A DNA stretch of 64,000 bases from Actinobaculum massiliense (lineage in GTDB: Bacteria > Actinomycetota > Actinomycetes > Actinomycetales > Actinomycetaceae), in NCBI RefSeq assembly GCF_001457435.1, contig NZ_LN881717.1:629896-693895 (forward strand), written 5' to 3'. The translations under genes and the position numbers were made by a program. The notes beneath the pieces are model-generated. The model was not told the DNA's origin and ran no database searches. It was given only the letters and a program-made list of their open reading frames with translations. Positions 1 through 8,966 of the stretch are shown here, one piece after another; the stretch's first letter is position 1; every line of letters starts with the position of its first letter.

Positions 1-70
1 TGGCGGCTCGGTCAGCTTTAGCGGCGGCGCGGGCGCGGCCGGCGCCAGCTTTGGCGGCGGCACCCGGTAG
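1..70 (+). CDS. 3' end of an unidentified gene with a Gly/Ser/Ala-rich tail (partial)
   Basis: Reading from base 2, an open frame of 22 codons ends at a TAG at 68-70. The residues are almost all Gly, Ser, Ala and Phe and end in SFGGGTR. Such tails occur on actinobacterial TPM-domain and DUF2207-type membrane proteins, but too little is present to assign a family. The strong hairpin 46 bp downstream supports a real gene end here. The start lies outside the window. Confidence 0.45.
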   Translation, partial: GGSVSFSGGAGAAGASFGGGTR

Positions 71-115
71 CGAATTTCTGCCAGCAGATTACTGCTAGCG
101 CATTCTTCTAACGCA

Positions 116-152
116 AATGAAACGGCCGAGCGCATTGCTCGGCCGTTTCATT
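116..152. terminator. Bidirectional intrinsic terminator
   Basis: A 16-bp perfect stem (116-131 with 137-152) with a 5-nt loop is flanked by A residues on the left and T/A residues on the right. It lies between the convergent ends of the partial plus-strand gene and ychF, so it probably serves both. Confidence 0.8.
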
Positions 153-179
153 AAATATCTAGACGTTGAATTTGAAGCG

Positions 180-1259
180 TTAGACGTTGAACTTGAATTC
201 GACCACGTCCCCGTCTTGCATCACGTAATCTTTGCCTTCTTGGCGAAGCTTGCCGTGTTCGCGGGCGTGCACAACCGAGCCCTCGGCTACCAGATCGTCA
301 TAGGAAATAACGTCCGCCTTAATGAAGCCGCGCTCGAAATCCGTGTGAATCACGCCGGCGGCCTGCGGGGCGGTATCGCCCTGGTGAATCGTCCAGGCGC
401 GAGTTTCCTTCTCCCCCGCGGTGAGGAACGTCTGCAAGCCGAGCGTGTCAAAGCCGACCCGCGCGAGCTGATCGAGGCCCGATTCTTCCTGACCGGTTGC
501 CTCCAACATTTCCCGAGCTTCGTCGTCGTCGAGCTCAATCAAATCCGACTCGAAAGCGGCGTCGAGGAAGATCGCCTGCGCGGGAGCCACGAACTCCTCC
601 AATTCGGTACGAAGCTCCTCGTTCGCGAGCGCGGCGTCGTCGGAGTTGAACACGTAAATGAACTCCTTCGAGGTCATGAGCTGGAAACTCTTGAGCACAT
701 CCGGGTCAAAATCCGCGGCGTGATTGGAAAGGAGCTCACCTTGCTGTAGTAGCTCCTCGGCGTGCTCGGCCGCGGTGAGGGTTTCCTTCGGCGTCTTCTT
801 GCCGCTCACCTCTTTGCGCAGCCGCGGAATTGTTTTTTCTAGCGTCTGCAAATCTGCCAAAATGAGCTCGGTGGTAATGATCTCGATATCGTCCTTGGGG
901 TCGATTCGCCCCTCCACATGGGTGACGTCCGGATCATGGAAAACGCGGGTGACCAGGCAAATCGCATCCGCCTCGCGGATATTGGCGAGGAACTGATTTC
1001 CCAGGCCCTCCCCCTCGGAGGCGCCGCGCACGATCCCGGCGATGTCCACAAACGAAACCGTGGCCGGGACGATCTTGCGCGATTCGAACATATCCGCCAG
1101 CACCTGCAGACGCTTGTCCGGAAGCGGCACCACCCCCACGTTCGGCTCGATGGTAGCGAACGGATAGTTCGCCGCCAGCACACCCGCGCGGGTCAGTGCA
1201 TTGAACAGTGTCGATTTACCAACGTTGGGAAGCCCAGCGATACCAATAGTCAAAGCCAC
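180..1259 (-). CDS. ychF: Redox-responsive P-loop GTPase/ATPase YchF
   Basis: YchF/Ola1 is a conserved Obg-family P-loop NTPase that prefers ATP and associates with ribosomes. The 359-residue protein starts MALTIGIAG and shows the G1 loop GLPNVGKST at residues 9-17, a G3-like DIAGIVRGAS near 72-81, and the C-terminal TGS domain ending DGDVVEFKFNV, typical of the family (about 363 residues). The start is GTG. On the minus strand a -10 box TAAGAT (1271-1266) ends 6 nt before it, so the mRNA is probably leaderless. The gene is transcribed away from the patatin gene and ends at the hairpin at 116-152. Confidence 0.96.
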   Translation of the reverse strand: MALTIGIAGLPNVGKSTLFNALTRAGVLAANYPFATIEPNVGVVPLPDKRLQVLADMFESRKIVPATVSFVDIAGIVRGASEGEGLGNQFLANIREADAICLVTRVFHDPDVTHVEGRIDPKDDIEIITTELILADLQTLEKTIPRLRKEVSGKKTPKETLTAAEHAEELLQQGELLSNHAADFDPDVLKSFQLMTSKEFIYVFNSDDAALANEELRTELEEFVAPAQAIFLDAAFESDLIELDDDEAREMLEATGQEESGLDQLARVGFDTLGLQTFLTAGEKETRAWTIHQGDTAPQAAGVIHTDFERGFIKADVISYDDLVAEGSVVHAREHGKLRQEGKDYVMQDGDVVEFKFNV

Positions 1260-1388
1260 GCGCCCATCTTAGCCGTTCGGGCCCGTGGTTTTGCTCAATG
1301 GTAGGAACGCCACCGCGTATGATGTGCTTCGCGGCGCCTGTTGAGTTTTTCTTCCCGACGCCGTAGCTGGGCTTTTGTGGAGGTGGGT

Positions 1389-2561
1389 ATGAAAATCGCA
1401 CTCGTCCTCGGTTCGGGCGGCGCTCGCGGCTGGGCACATATCGGCGTGATTCAGGAGCTCGAGGCGCGCGGCCACACGGTGGTAGCGGTGGCCGGAACAT
1501 CAATTGGCGCGGTGGTCGGCGGAGCCTACGCCGCCGGAAAATTTGCGGACCTCACAGACTGGATCGTCTCACTCACCAAGCATGATGTGCGCAAAATGTA
1601 CGACTGGTCGCTCGGCGGGCCCGGCCTGCTCAAAGGCGAAAAAATAACCAAAGCGGTAGAAGAGGTAATCGGTAATCCACGCATTGAGAATCTGCGTTTC
1701 CCCTTCACCGCGGTGGCGACCGATATTATCGCCGGACGCGAGGTGTGGTTCCAGCGCGGGCCGCTGATGACGGCAATCCGCGCCTCTTTCTCCATTCCTA
1801 CGTTTTTCTGGCCGGTTCGGGTGGGTGACCGTATCCTTGCCGACGGCGGAATCCTCAACCCGCTCCCGGTCGAGCCCCTGCTTGCCACCGATTTCGACGC
1901 CGTGGTGGCAGTGGATTTGCGCGGGCCGGCGCTACGTGATCCGCGGGAGATCTTGCGGGCCGCCGATGCGGCAGAAAAACGCGAAGCGGAGAACTCGCTT
2001 GGGGCGGGGATTGCTCGCTCGGTGAAGTCCATTGCGGATTCGGATTTCATTCAGCGCGCGAGCGCCGCTGTCGAAGATGTTGTGCAGGCGGTTTCTTTCC
2101 GCGCTAGCACCGCAGATGCGGACACGGCCGAAGAGGGCGAGCCAGGCGAGGCGCGTGAACCGGCAGAGGACCGCGAACTAGCTGAAGGCCGCGAACACCG
2201 GGAACCGGCGGCAGACCGAGATGCAAACCGCGAACTAGGGGCAGACGAGCCCCACGACTTCACCGGCGAGCCATCGTTTTCTAGCTACCCGGTGGAAAGC
2301 CATCTGCAGGCAGAAAGCTACGAAGAACTACCCAAGAGCCTGAAGCTTTTGGAAGTTACCGATATGGCAATTTCCGTGATGCAGGATCAAATCGGACGCT
2401 TTCGAGCCGCGTCGATGCCGGTTTCTGTGCACATCAATATCCCGAACGATATTGTGGGAACCCTCGATTTTCACGAGGGAACCAAAATGATTGAATACGG
2501 GCGGGAGCAGGCAGTGAAGGCACTCGACGAATTTGAGGGCAAGCTGCGGGCAGGCCAATAG
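1389..2561 (+). CDS. Patatin-like phospholipase / RssA-type esterase
   Basis: A 390-residue patatin-fold serine hydrolase, expected to cleave acyl esters of phospholipids in the cytoplasm or at the membrane. The oxyanion-hole loop GSGGARG is at residues 8-14, the nucleophile motif GTSIG at 36-40 (Ser38), and the catalytic Asp in DGG at 152-154, giving a complete Ser-Asp dyad. An acidic, Glu/Arg/Pro-rich low-complexity stretch of about 45 residues (around 243-290) separates the catalytic domain from a conserved-looking C-terminal segment. The ATG at 1389 is preferred over the upstream in-frame ATG at 1341 because GGAGG precedes it and MKIALVLGSGG is the canonical N-terminus. Substrate unknown. 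Confidence 0.9.
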   Translation: MKIALVLGSGGARGWAHIGVIQELEARGHTVVAVAGTSIGAVVGGAYAAGKFADLTDWIVSLTKHDVRKMYDWSLGGPGLLKGEKITKAVEEVIGNPRIENLRFPFTAVATDIIAGREVWFQRGPLMTAIRASFSIPTFFWPVRVGDRILADGGILNPLPVEPLLATDFDAVVAVDLRGPALRDPREILRAADAAEKREAENSLGAGIARSVKSIADSDFIQRASAAVEDVVQAVSFRASTADADTAEEGEPGEAREPAEDRELAEGREHREPAADRDANRELGADEPHDFTGEPSFSSYPVESHLQAESYEELPKSLKLLEVTDMAISVMQDQIGRFRAASMPVSVHINIPNDIVGTLDFHEGTKMIEYGREQAVKALDEFEGKLRAGQ

Positions 2562-2662
2562 CCGGGCGGATTTTAGTAGTCCAGCGGGAAACAAGAGTCC
2601 AGCGGTCGATAAAAGGCCCGCGCCAAAAAGTCGATTCGCGGGCGAGGCGGCTAGGCCCGGGT

Positions 2663-3358
2663 TTATTCCCCGCTGAGCGGTGCTTGGTCGGAAGATGTAG
2701 CGCGAAGGTCATCGGCCACCTCCGCGCGCATCCCGATCTCCGCTTCGCGCGAATCGCCGTGCTCAATCGCGTCTAAAATCGCCCGATGCTGGGCGAGCAC
2801 ATCCTTCCCCGGAAGCACCCGCACTAGGCGATTATCCGCGGCCAATCCGCGCATTGCCTGCACCACTGCCCGCATCATGGAATGGAGAAGCGGGCTGGAG
2901 GCGATGTCAAAAATCGCGCGTCGGAACGGATCCTCGGGCAAGCTACGCTCGTTGGCGGGATCCGGGGCCTTCCACTCTGAAAGAATCTGGCGCAGATGGC
3001 CAACAGCGGCGTCGTCGGCACGAGACGCGGCAATGCTCGCCGCTTCCACACAAAGAGCCGCGCGCAACGAGATCACATCGGTAGCAGAAAAGTCGCTCAG
3101 GTAACCGGCGAGAACGCCCGGAATGGGAGAGCGTGAACGAACGAAGGTGCCCATGCCTTTGACGGTTTCGACCATACCGAGGCTGGCCAGCGAACGAACT
3201 GCCTCGCGAACGGTGGACCGCCCCACCCCGGCGAGCTCGGCAAGCTCCGGCTCCTTGGGAATGGCATTCCCCACCGGCCAGTTACCTGACACGATTTGGC
3301 CGCGCAGACACTCCAAGGTATTGAGCGCCTTTCGCGAACCCGACGGACCAATCGTCAT
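2663..3358 (-). CDS. FadR/GntR-family transcriptional regulator
   Basis: A 231-residue regulator of the GntR superfamily, FadR subfamily. The winged helix-turn-helix occupies about residues 10-75 (AIPKEPELAELAGVGRSTVREAVRSLASLGMV is the typical GntR recognition region), followed by an all-helical FCD ligand-binding domain to about 220. FCD regulators usually sense small carboxylates such as sugar acids or lactate and often repress neighbouring catabolic genes. No catabolic gene is adjacent, so the target is unknown; autoregulation is plausible given the inverted repeat just upstream. It converges on the patatin gene. Confidence 0.88.
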   Translation of the reverse strand: MTIGPSGSRKALNTLECLRGQIVSGNWPVGNAIPKEPELAELAGVGRSTVREAVRSLASLGMVETVKGMGTFVRSRSPIPGVLAGYLSDFSATDVISLRAALCVEAASIAASRADDAAVGHLRQILSEWKAPDPANERSLPEDPFRRAIFDIASSPLLHSMMRAVVQAMRGLAADNRLVRVLPGKDVLAQHRAILDAIEHGDSREAEIGMRAEVADDLRATSSDQAPLSGE

Positions 3359-3369
3359 GGTGCCACCTC

Positions 3370-3400
3370 CTGTATCTGATGGTACGAATTTTCGATACAG
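3370..3400. promoter_or_regulatory. Candidate operator upstream of the FadR-type regulator
   Basis: A perfect inverted repeat CTGTATC (3370-3376) / GATACAG (3394-3400) encloses a second small dyad, CGAA-TT-TTCG (about 3385-3394). It begins 12 bp upstream of the regulator's start codon, where autoregulatory GntR/FadR operators commonly lie. The link to the regulator is inferred from position only. Confidence 0.4.
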
Positions 3401-3664
3401 GTGTCAGCGGATTGTAACGCTTTTTTACGGCATAGTTGGCTTGCGTAAATCTGTTCTTTAATCCCGATTTCGGGGTGCGGGCCCGCGTAAGAGAGCCCAG
3501 CTTCCGGGGTGCGCGGCCGATAAGGCCCGCCCCGTAAGGCGCAGCCCCGCACCCGGCGCGCGGCGCTGCGCGGGAATCGAGCTGGCAGGTACGAAACTCT
3601 CGCGTGGTGCACCCGCCCCCCGTGCCTTCAAAAACGTGTCGGAGATGCGTGATGAAATACCGGC
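3401..3664. other. Gene-free intergenic region, FadR regulator to rmuC
   Basis: With the operator region this makes about 306 bp without a gene. It is GC-rich with several short GC palindromes (for example around the GGCGCGCGGCGC run near 3556). It must hold the divergent promoters of the regulator and rmuC. I see no convincing small ORF or RNA gene. Confidence 0.4.
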
Positions 3665-4888
3665 ATGGATGTTTCACTGGTATCGGTTTTGTGTGTAGCG
3701 GCCGCTTTTGCGCTGGGGCTGGGGTTCGGTTTTTTGCTGGCTCGGCACCTGCGACCTGCGGGAGCTGAGGGCAATGAGGCGCTGGCTCGGGCGCGCATTT
3801 CCGAGGCGGCAGCCACCGCGCGCGCGGAGCGCTTGGAGCAGGAGAACAATGGTCTGATTGAGCGGGCTCGTTCGGATTCCACCCTCATGCGAACGCTAAC
3901 GCCAATCGCCCAACAGCTTGAACAGATGAGCCGCGGGGTACAGAACCTCGAAAACTCGCAGTCCGCCCAGCAGGCAAAACTCAGCGAGCAACTCGAGACG
4001 GCCACCCGCACCCAGATCACCCTGAGCCGCGAAACATCTTCGCTACGCGCCGCGCTCACTTCCACCTCGGCGCGCGGAATGTGGGGAGAAGTCGAACTTA
4101 GGCGCGTGGTCGAAGCGGCAGGAATGCTACCCCATGTGGATTTCACCGAACAGGCCACCCAGCGTCCGTCTGCCGCGCGCTCGCTTCCCTCGCAAGCGAG
4201 CCAGCGTCCGGACCTCGTTATTAATCTTCCGGCCGGCGCCCGCCTGGCCGTCGACGCAAAAGTCCCGCTCAATGCAATGCTCGAAGCACAAGCCATCGAA
4301 ACCACCTCCGCGGAGGCTCGAGAAAAGAAAAAATCGCTGCTCAGCGAGCATGCCCGCGCGGTGCGGGCACATATCAAGGCATTGGGAAAACGCGCCTACC
4401 ACGCCAACTACCCGAACTCCCCGCAGTTCACCATCATGTTTTTGCCCTCCGATTCCTTGCTTTCGGAGGCTTTGAACCAGGATCCAACTCTCCTGGAGGA
4501 CAGCTACGCACTCGGCGTTGCCCCGGTGGGCCCCTCCTCCCTGCTGGCACTTTTGCGGGCGACGGCGGCGGTTTGGGCCTCGGCGCAAGTGACCGAAGAG
4601 GCCCAGGAGATTGCGGCGCTCGGGCGCGAGTTGGTTTCGCGCCTATCCACGGTGGCAAGCCATTTGGATAGCCTCGGATCTTCGCTGGCGCGGTCCGTTG
4701 ACCATTACAACAGCGCTGTAGCATCCCTGGAGTCGCGTGTTTTGGTCACCGCCCGGCGCTTCCAATCGCTGGACACCCCGGTTTCCCGGGCCCGGGCGGT
4801 GGAGGACGACTCAGCGCAGATCCGCCGCTTCACGCAGGCGGAATTTCGCGAGCCCGAGCCGGGTAAGGACGATAAGACTGGGTGGTAG
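3665..4888 (+). CDS. rmuC: DNA recombination protein RmuC
   Basis: RmuC-family proteins limit recombination at inverted repeats and carry a predicted PD-(D/E)XK nuclease-like core. This 407-residue protein has an N-terminal membrane anchor (about residues 5-26), a coiled coil (about 40-135) and the RmuC domain (about 135-370), with the family blocks WGEVELRRVVEAAGM, LAVDAKVPL and GVAPVGPSSLLALLR. It starts with ATG at 3665 just after the intergenic region; no strong Shine-Dalgarno sequence is visible, so initiation may be leaderless or weak. About 100 bp separate it from xseA, another DNA metabolism gene. Confidence 0.93.
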   Translation: MDVSLVSVLCVAAAFALGLGFGFLLARHLRPAGAEGNEALARARISEAAATARAERLEQENNGLIERARSDSTLMRTLTPIAQQLEQMSRGVQNLENSQSAQQAKLSEQLETATRTQITLSRETSSLRAALTSTSARGMWGEVELRRVVEAAGMLPHVDFTEQATQRPSAARSLPSQASQRPDLVINLPAGARLAVDAKVPLNAMLEAQAIETTSAEAREKKKSLLSEHARAVRAHIKALGKRAYHANYPNSPQFTIMFLPSDSLLSEALNQDPTLLEDSYALGVAPVGPSSLLALLRATAAVWASAQVTEEAQEIAALGRELVSRLSTVASHLDSLGSSLARSVDHYNSAVASLESRVLVTARRFQSLDTPVSRARAVEDDSAQIRRFTQAEFREPEPGKDDKTGW

Positions 4889-4990
4889 CGACCACTGCCC
4901 GGGCCTTATCCACAAAAGCGGCGTGCATTGGGACGTTAGGGCGTCGGTCCAGGATAGAATCACGAGGTAGCAAAGGGAGGAGCGCAATCG

Positions 4991-6238
4991 ATGCCATCGC
5001 GAATACCGGTTCCGGCAAATCTGCCACCGCGCGCCGCGATGACGACCCCCGAAAACCCCTGGCCCCTGCGGTTGCTTTCGCAGAAAATCCGCGAATATGT
5101 TTCCGCGATGTCACGGCTGTGGGTGGAGGGAGAAGTCATTACCCTCCAGCGCCGTCCCGGAGCCAAAGTCCAGTTTTTGCAACTGCGCGATCTGGAAGAG
5201 AACTTCTCTATCACGGTCAAAATCATGACCCATCTTCTGCCGCCCACGGTAACATCCGGGTCTCGCGTGGTGGTGTGGGCAGCGCCCGATTTCTATGCCG
5301 TCAACGGTTCACTCTCCCTCTGGGCACAAGAGATTCGCCCGGTGGGAATGGGCGATATCCTGGCACGCTTGGAGGCCTTGAAAAACAAACTGGCCGCCGA
5401 GGGCCTCTTTGATCCAGCCCGCAAGAAACCCCTGCCTTTCCTGCCGCGCGTCATTGGCCTTATCGCGGGCCGCAATACCAAGGCAAAAGAAGACGTGATG
5501 GTCAACGCCTCTATTCGCTGGCCTGGAGCGCGTTTCGAGGTGCGCGAGGTGCAGGTGCAGGGGGCTGGCGCGGTCGAAGCGATGGTTCCCGCGCTTCAGG
5601 AACTCGACCGGATCCCCGAGGTGGACGTGATTGTTCTCGCCCGCGGCGGCGGATCAGTTGAAGACCTTCTGCCGTTCTCCGATGAGCGCCTGGTTCGCGC
5701 TATTGCCGCCACCTCTACCCCCACAGTGTCCGCCATCGGCCACGAAGGAGATAATCCGATCTCTGATTACGCGGCTGATCTGCGCGCCTCTACTCCCACC
5801 GACGCCGCCAAACGCATCGTCCCCGATGTGGCCGAGGAACGGCGCGGGCTCCGTGACGTTCTACTTCGTGCCCGCCGCGCACTAACCGGGCGTTTGGAGC
5901 GCGCGCGAGCGGATCTCGATTCTCTGCGCAACCGTCCCGTGATGGCCCGACCCATCACAATGGTGGAAATGCGGCAGTCAGATTTGGACTCCCTGCGTAG
6001 CTGGTTGCGCTCCCACGCTTTACGCGAGGTCACCGCGGAAAGCGGCACCGTCTCCGCTCTCCTCTCCCAGCTACGAGCGCTCTCCCCTCGTGCCACCCTC
6101 GAACGTGGCTATTCCATTCTTCTCGATCAGTCGGACGCGGTTGTATCGACGACGGCGCAGCTACGCGCCGCCGAAGCTCTGACGGCAGTTGTGTCCGATG
6201 GTCGAATTGATCTCAATGTGAAAGGGACTCGGAAATGA
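4991..6238 (+). CDS. xseA: Exodeoxyribonuclease VII large subunit
   Basis: The catalytic subunit of exonuclease VII, which degrades single-stranded DNA from both ends. It is 415 residues long (family about 400-460). The N-terminal OB-fold (about residues 25-120) includes the block LWVEGEVI. The core has the conserved stretches PRVIGLIAGR, DVIVLARGGGSVEDLLPFSDE and SAIGHEGD (typically IGHETD), and coiled-coil segments lead to a C-terminal RGYSILLD. GGGAGGA precedes the ATG and a TAGAAT -10 box lies about 35 nt upstream. It overlaps xseB by 4 nt, so the two are translationally coupled. Confidence 0.96.
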   Translation: MPSRIPVPANLPPRAAMTTPENPWPLRLLSQKIREYVSAMSRLWVEGEVITLQRRPGAKVQFLQLRDLEENFSITVKIMTHLLPPTVTSGSRVVVWAAPDFYAVNGSLSLWAQEIRPVGMGDILARLEALKNKLAAEGLFDPARKKPLPFLPRVIGLIAGRNTKAKEDVMVNASIRWPGARFEVREVQVQGAGAVEAMVPALQELDRIPEVDVIVLARGGGSVEDLLPFSDERLVRAIAATSTPTVSAIGHEGDNPISDYAADLRASTPTDAAKRIVPDVAEERRGLRDVLLRARRALTGRLERARADLDSLRNRPVMARPITMVEMRQSDLDSLRSWLRSHALREVTAESGTVSALLSQLRALSPRATLERGYSILLDQSDAVVSTTAQLRAAEALTAVVSDGRIDLNVKGTRK

Positions 6239-6939
6239 GCACAAACGATACCCCGGAACCCGCGCGGAGCGAGATCGCTTCCCGAGTCGCCTCTATGAGT
6301 TACGAGGAGGCTCGCAGCCGTCTGGTGGAAATTGTTTCCCGCCTCGAACAGGGCTCGATCCCTCTCGAGGAATCACTTCGCCTCTGGGAGGTAGGCGAAG
6401 ATCTCGCCCGCCACTGTCAGTTCTGGCTGGAGGGCGCCACTCAGCGCATTAAGGCGGCCGAACGCGGCGAAACCCCAGACCAGGCCGCGCAAAGCCAGCC
6501 CGCCCAGCAGGGCCAGCCTGCTCAGCAGACGCCGCAGGGCCACCCCGCTTCCCCAACCGAACACATCCAGCTCGCCCAGCAGGGCCAGAATCCTCAGCAA
6601 GGCACAGATCCGACAGCCATCCCCGGCGCAAATAATGCCGATAAATCCGCCCGCCTGGCCGCTATTCAAGCCGCGGTAGACGGGGTGAAAGCAGAAGACG
6701 TGCCCGCGGTCGAGCTTTCGCCTGCCGAACGGGCCGCTCTGCGTTCACGCGAGGAACGGGCCGAGCATCCGGAGGCCGGCTCTGGTGCCGCTCCCGCGAC
6801 GCGCCAAGAATCGGCCACGCCGGCCGCCACCACCGAGGAAGAAGATCCCGAAGGCTTGGATTTCGATCCCACCGAGTTCGATGACGGGAGTGAAATCGAT
6901 AGCGCTCCCCTCGTCCGCCACCCCGAGGACTTCGAATGA
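6235..6939 (+). CDS. xseB: Exodeoxyribonuclease VII small subunit with a long C-terminal extension
   Basis: Residues about 18-80 form the XseB helical hairpin (MSYEEARSRLVEIVSRLEQG, then LEESLRLWEVGEDLA), which binds the XseA coiled coil. XseB proteins are normally 60-100 residues; this one has 234. The extra 150 residues begin with a Gln/Pro-rich tract (about 85-125) and continue as an Ala/Glu/Asp-rich acidic tail, all predicted disordered. The start codon overlaps the xseA stop (ATGA) and the stop overlaps the next start (ATGA), so the three genes form one coupled operon. The extension's function is unknown. Confidence 0.93.
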   Translation: MSTNDTPEPARSEIASRVASMSYEEARSRLVEIVSRLEQGSIPLEESLRLWEVGEDLARHCQFWLEGATQRIKAAERGETPDQAAQSQPAQQGQPAQQTPQGHPASPTEHIQLAQQGQNPQQGTDPTAIPGANNADKSARLAAIQAAVDGVKAEDVPAVELSPAERAALRSREERAEHPEAGSGAAPATRQESATPAATTEEEDPEGLDFDPTEFDDGSEIDSAPLVRHPEDFE

Positions 6940-8003
6940 GTTCACTGGTCCTGGGCGAGATCCGCTTGGCCGAATCCGAGGGTGAGCAGAGCGTTGAAGG
7001 TGCCATGCTCGATGTTGCCTCCGCGCTCGCCGCGCTGGGGAGGAACGTGCGCTTCGTTTGCCAGAATCCGGAAAAGGAAGCGGCCCACGCCCTGCAAGAA
7101 CGTGCAAGTAGCGCGGGATTTGATGTGAACGTGCGCGGGGAGGAATCTTCTCAGCCGCCGCTCCCCTTCCCTTCGGCACCCCAAGATGGAGCCCGTCTCC
7201 TCGATCTGCAACTCTTTGATCCGCGCGTGCTCATTTTCGGCGGCTCAGCCATTCACGCGCCCCAGCCCGCGAGCGCCGTCGTGCAATGGGCGCAGGCCGC
7301 CTCTTCGATGGCGACGCTCGTCTACGTACCTCTCATTTCGCGGCCCCCGAATGGCAACCTCAACCGCCTGCGCCGCCAGACCGATAAATTTATCCAGATT
7401 GCCGACGTCGTTTATGCCACCGCCTCAGATATTCGGCTCCTTTACGGTATTACGGGTTCTGACCGGGCCTACAACCGCATCGCCCAATACTGGTTTGAAA
7501 ACGGCGTTTCCATCGTCGCCATTACCTTGGATTCCAACGACACGCTGATGTATTCGCGCTCGGGAGGCGGCGTGAAAATCTTTGCACCTCAACCTCGCGA
7601 TTACGCCGAGGCGAGCGCACCGGATCGCCAAGCTTCAGCACTTGGAAAGGCTTCAGTATCGGGAGGGGCTTCTGCATCGAGAAAGGTTGCATCACCCGGA
7701 GATCCCTCGGCATCCGCCGAATCGTCGATTGCCGGCAAGACCGTTGCATCTGGCGAATCCTCGGTTGCCGGAAAGGCCGTTGTATCTGGAAAAGCAGCCG
7801 CAGAGTTCGCCGCCGGGCTTTGCGATGCCCTTGATCGCGTCACGCTCCTAGGTGCCAGCGAACGCCCTCGACTTGCCGATGCCTCCACCACGCTTCTCTA
7901 TACCACCGGGAGTTTTGCCGGCGCGGCGGCCACCCTCGCCGAACGCGAGGCCGGATTCCCGAATCGCGATGCCATCACCGAGTTCGTCAACCGTATCCAT
8001 TAG
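6936..8003 (+). CDS. PfkB-like carbohydrate kinase family protein, probable pseudokinase
   Basis: A 355-residue protein with a ribokinase/PfkB-like N-terminal half: GEIRLAESEG (usually GE..vD), GAMLDVASALAALGRNVRFV (usually GG...N.A..lA.lG), and LLYGITGS (cf. E...L.G). The C-terminal GAGD motif, which holds the catalytic Asp and the anion hole, is missing. In its place is an Ala/Ser/Gly/Lys low-complexity stretch (about residues 228-288) of repeats such as SVAGKAVVSGK, followed by FAAGLCDAL, which matches the helix after GAGD. It therefore probably lacks kinase activity. It overlaps xseB by 4 nt, a reproducible-looking coupling with exonuclease VII that is unexplained. Confidence 0.65.
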   Translation: MSSLVLGEIRLAESEGEQSVEGAMLDVASALAALGRNVRFVCQNPEKEAAHALQERASSAGFDVNVRGEESSQPPLPFPSAPQDGARLLDLQLFDPRVLIFGGSAIHAPQPASAVVQWAQAASSMATLVYVPLISRPPNGNLNRLRRQTDKFIQIADVVYATASDIRLLYGITGSDRAYNRIAQYWFENGVSIVAITLDSNDTLMYSRSGGGVKIFAPQPRDYAEASAPDRQASALGKASVSGGASASRKVASPGDPSASAESSIAGKTVASGESSVAGKAVVSGKAAAEFAAGLCDALDRVTLLGASERPRLADASTTLLYTTGSFAGAAATLAEREAGFPNRDAITEFVNRIH

Positions 8004-8087
8004 TAGCTCAACCGCGCCATTCACGGCCAGCCGCAACCGCATATTGCTCACATTCAGCTACTAGCAACGCGGCCGCACCGCGAGGGG

Positions 8088-8849
8088 CTATCGACCCCGG
8101 CGGCGCTCGCGTCCGGCGTAGTCACGCAAGGCGCGCAGGAAGTCGGTGCGGCGGAAGTCCGGCCAGTAGGCCTCGCAGAAATACAGTTCCGTATGCACCG
8201 ACTGCCACAGCAGGAATCCGCTCATGCGTTGCTCGCCCGAGGTGCGGATAACCAGATCCGGATCGGGTTGGCCCGCGGTGTAAAGATGATCCGTGATGTC
8301 GTCGAGAGTGAGGTTCTGCGCCGCTTGCTCGATGGTTTTCCCGGCGCTCGCTTCCTCGCTCAAGTAATCACGCACCGCGTCAACGATTTCCTGCCGGCCA
8401 CCGTAGCCAACTGCCACATTCACTCGCATCCCCGGAAGCCCTTCAGTTCGGTGCACCGCGGCGTGAAGCTTTTTAGAAACATCGGCGGGCATACTCGAAT
8501 CCGAGCCAACCAGCCGTAGCTCCCAGCGATGGGCACTAGCCAGGGAATCAACCGCATCGGTAATGATTTTCAGCAGGGGTTCGAGTTCTTCGGGATCGCG
8601 ATTGAGGTTGTCCGTGGAAAGTAGCCAGAGGGTGACGATCTCGATTCCCGCTTCCTCGCACCAACGCAGGAAGGAGAAGATTTTCGAGGCACCCTGCTCG
8701 TGCCCGAAGGTCGCGCTCTTACCAATTTGCCGTGCCCAGCGGCGATTGCCATCAAGCATCACAGCCACGTGCCGCGGTACCTCCGCACCCTCCAATTCAC
8801 GCCGCAAGCGGCGATCATAGAGGCGATACAAAATATTGGTAAAACGCAT
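8088..8849 (-). CDS. uppS: Undecaprenyl (cis-prenyl) diphosphate synthase
   Basis: A Z-type prenyl diphosphate synthase that condenses isopentenyl units onto farnesyl or shorter diphosphate, making the lipid carrier for peptidoglycan and protein mannosylation. Motifs: HVAVMLDGNRRWAR (residues 27-40, catalytic Asp33), TLWLLSTDNLNR, and RTSGE (202-206) followed by the C-terminal YWPDF. The ATG at 8849 is preferred because GGAGGGAG lies just upstream; the frame stays open to 8945 without support. Length is 253 residues. Whether it makes C55 or a shorter product (actinobacteria often have two such enzymes) cannot be read from sequence alone. Confidence 0.93.
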   Translation of the reverse strand: MRFTNILYRLYDRRLRRELEGAEVPRHVAVMLDGNRRWARQIGKSATFGHEQGASKIFSFLRWCEEAGIEIVTLWLLSTDNLNRDPEELEPLLKIITDAVDSLASAHRWELRLVGSDSSMPADVSKKLHAAVHRTEGLPGMRVNVAVGYGGRQEIVDAVRDYLSEEASAGKTIEQAAQNLTLDDITDHLYTAGQPDPDLVIRTSGEQRMSGFLLWQSVHTELYFCEAYWPDFRRTDFLRALRDYAGRERRRGR

Positions 8850-8966
8850 TGCATCTCCCTCCGTGCCTTCACCTCTCCCGCGCCGGAACCGCAGGGTCTG
8901 CCAGTCCGGTCTCAGATTCAACCCTAAACCTCGGCGCGTTGCCAAGCGTGCTCTAGACTAGCGAAC

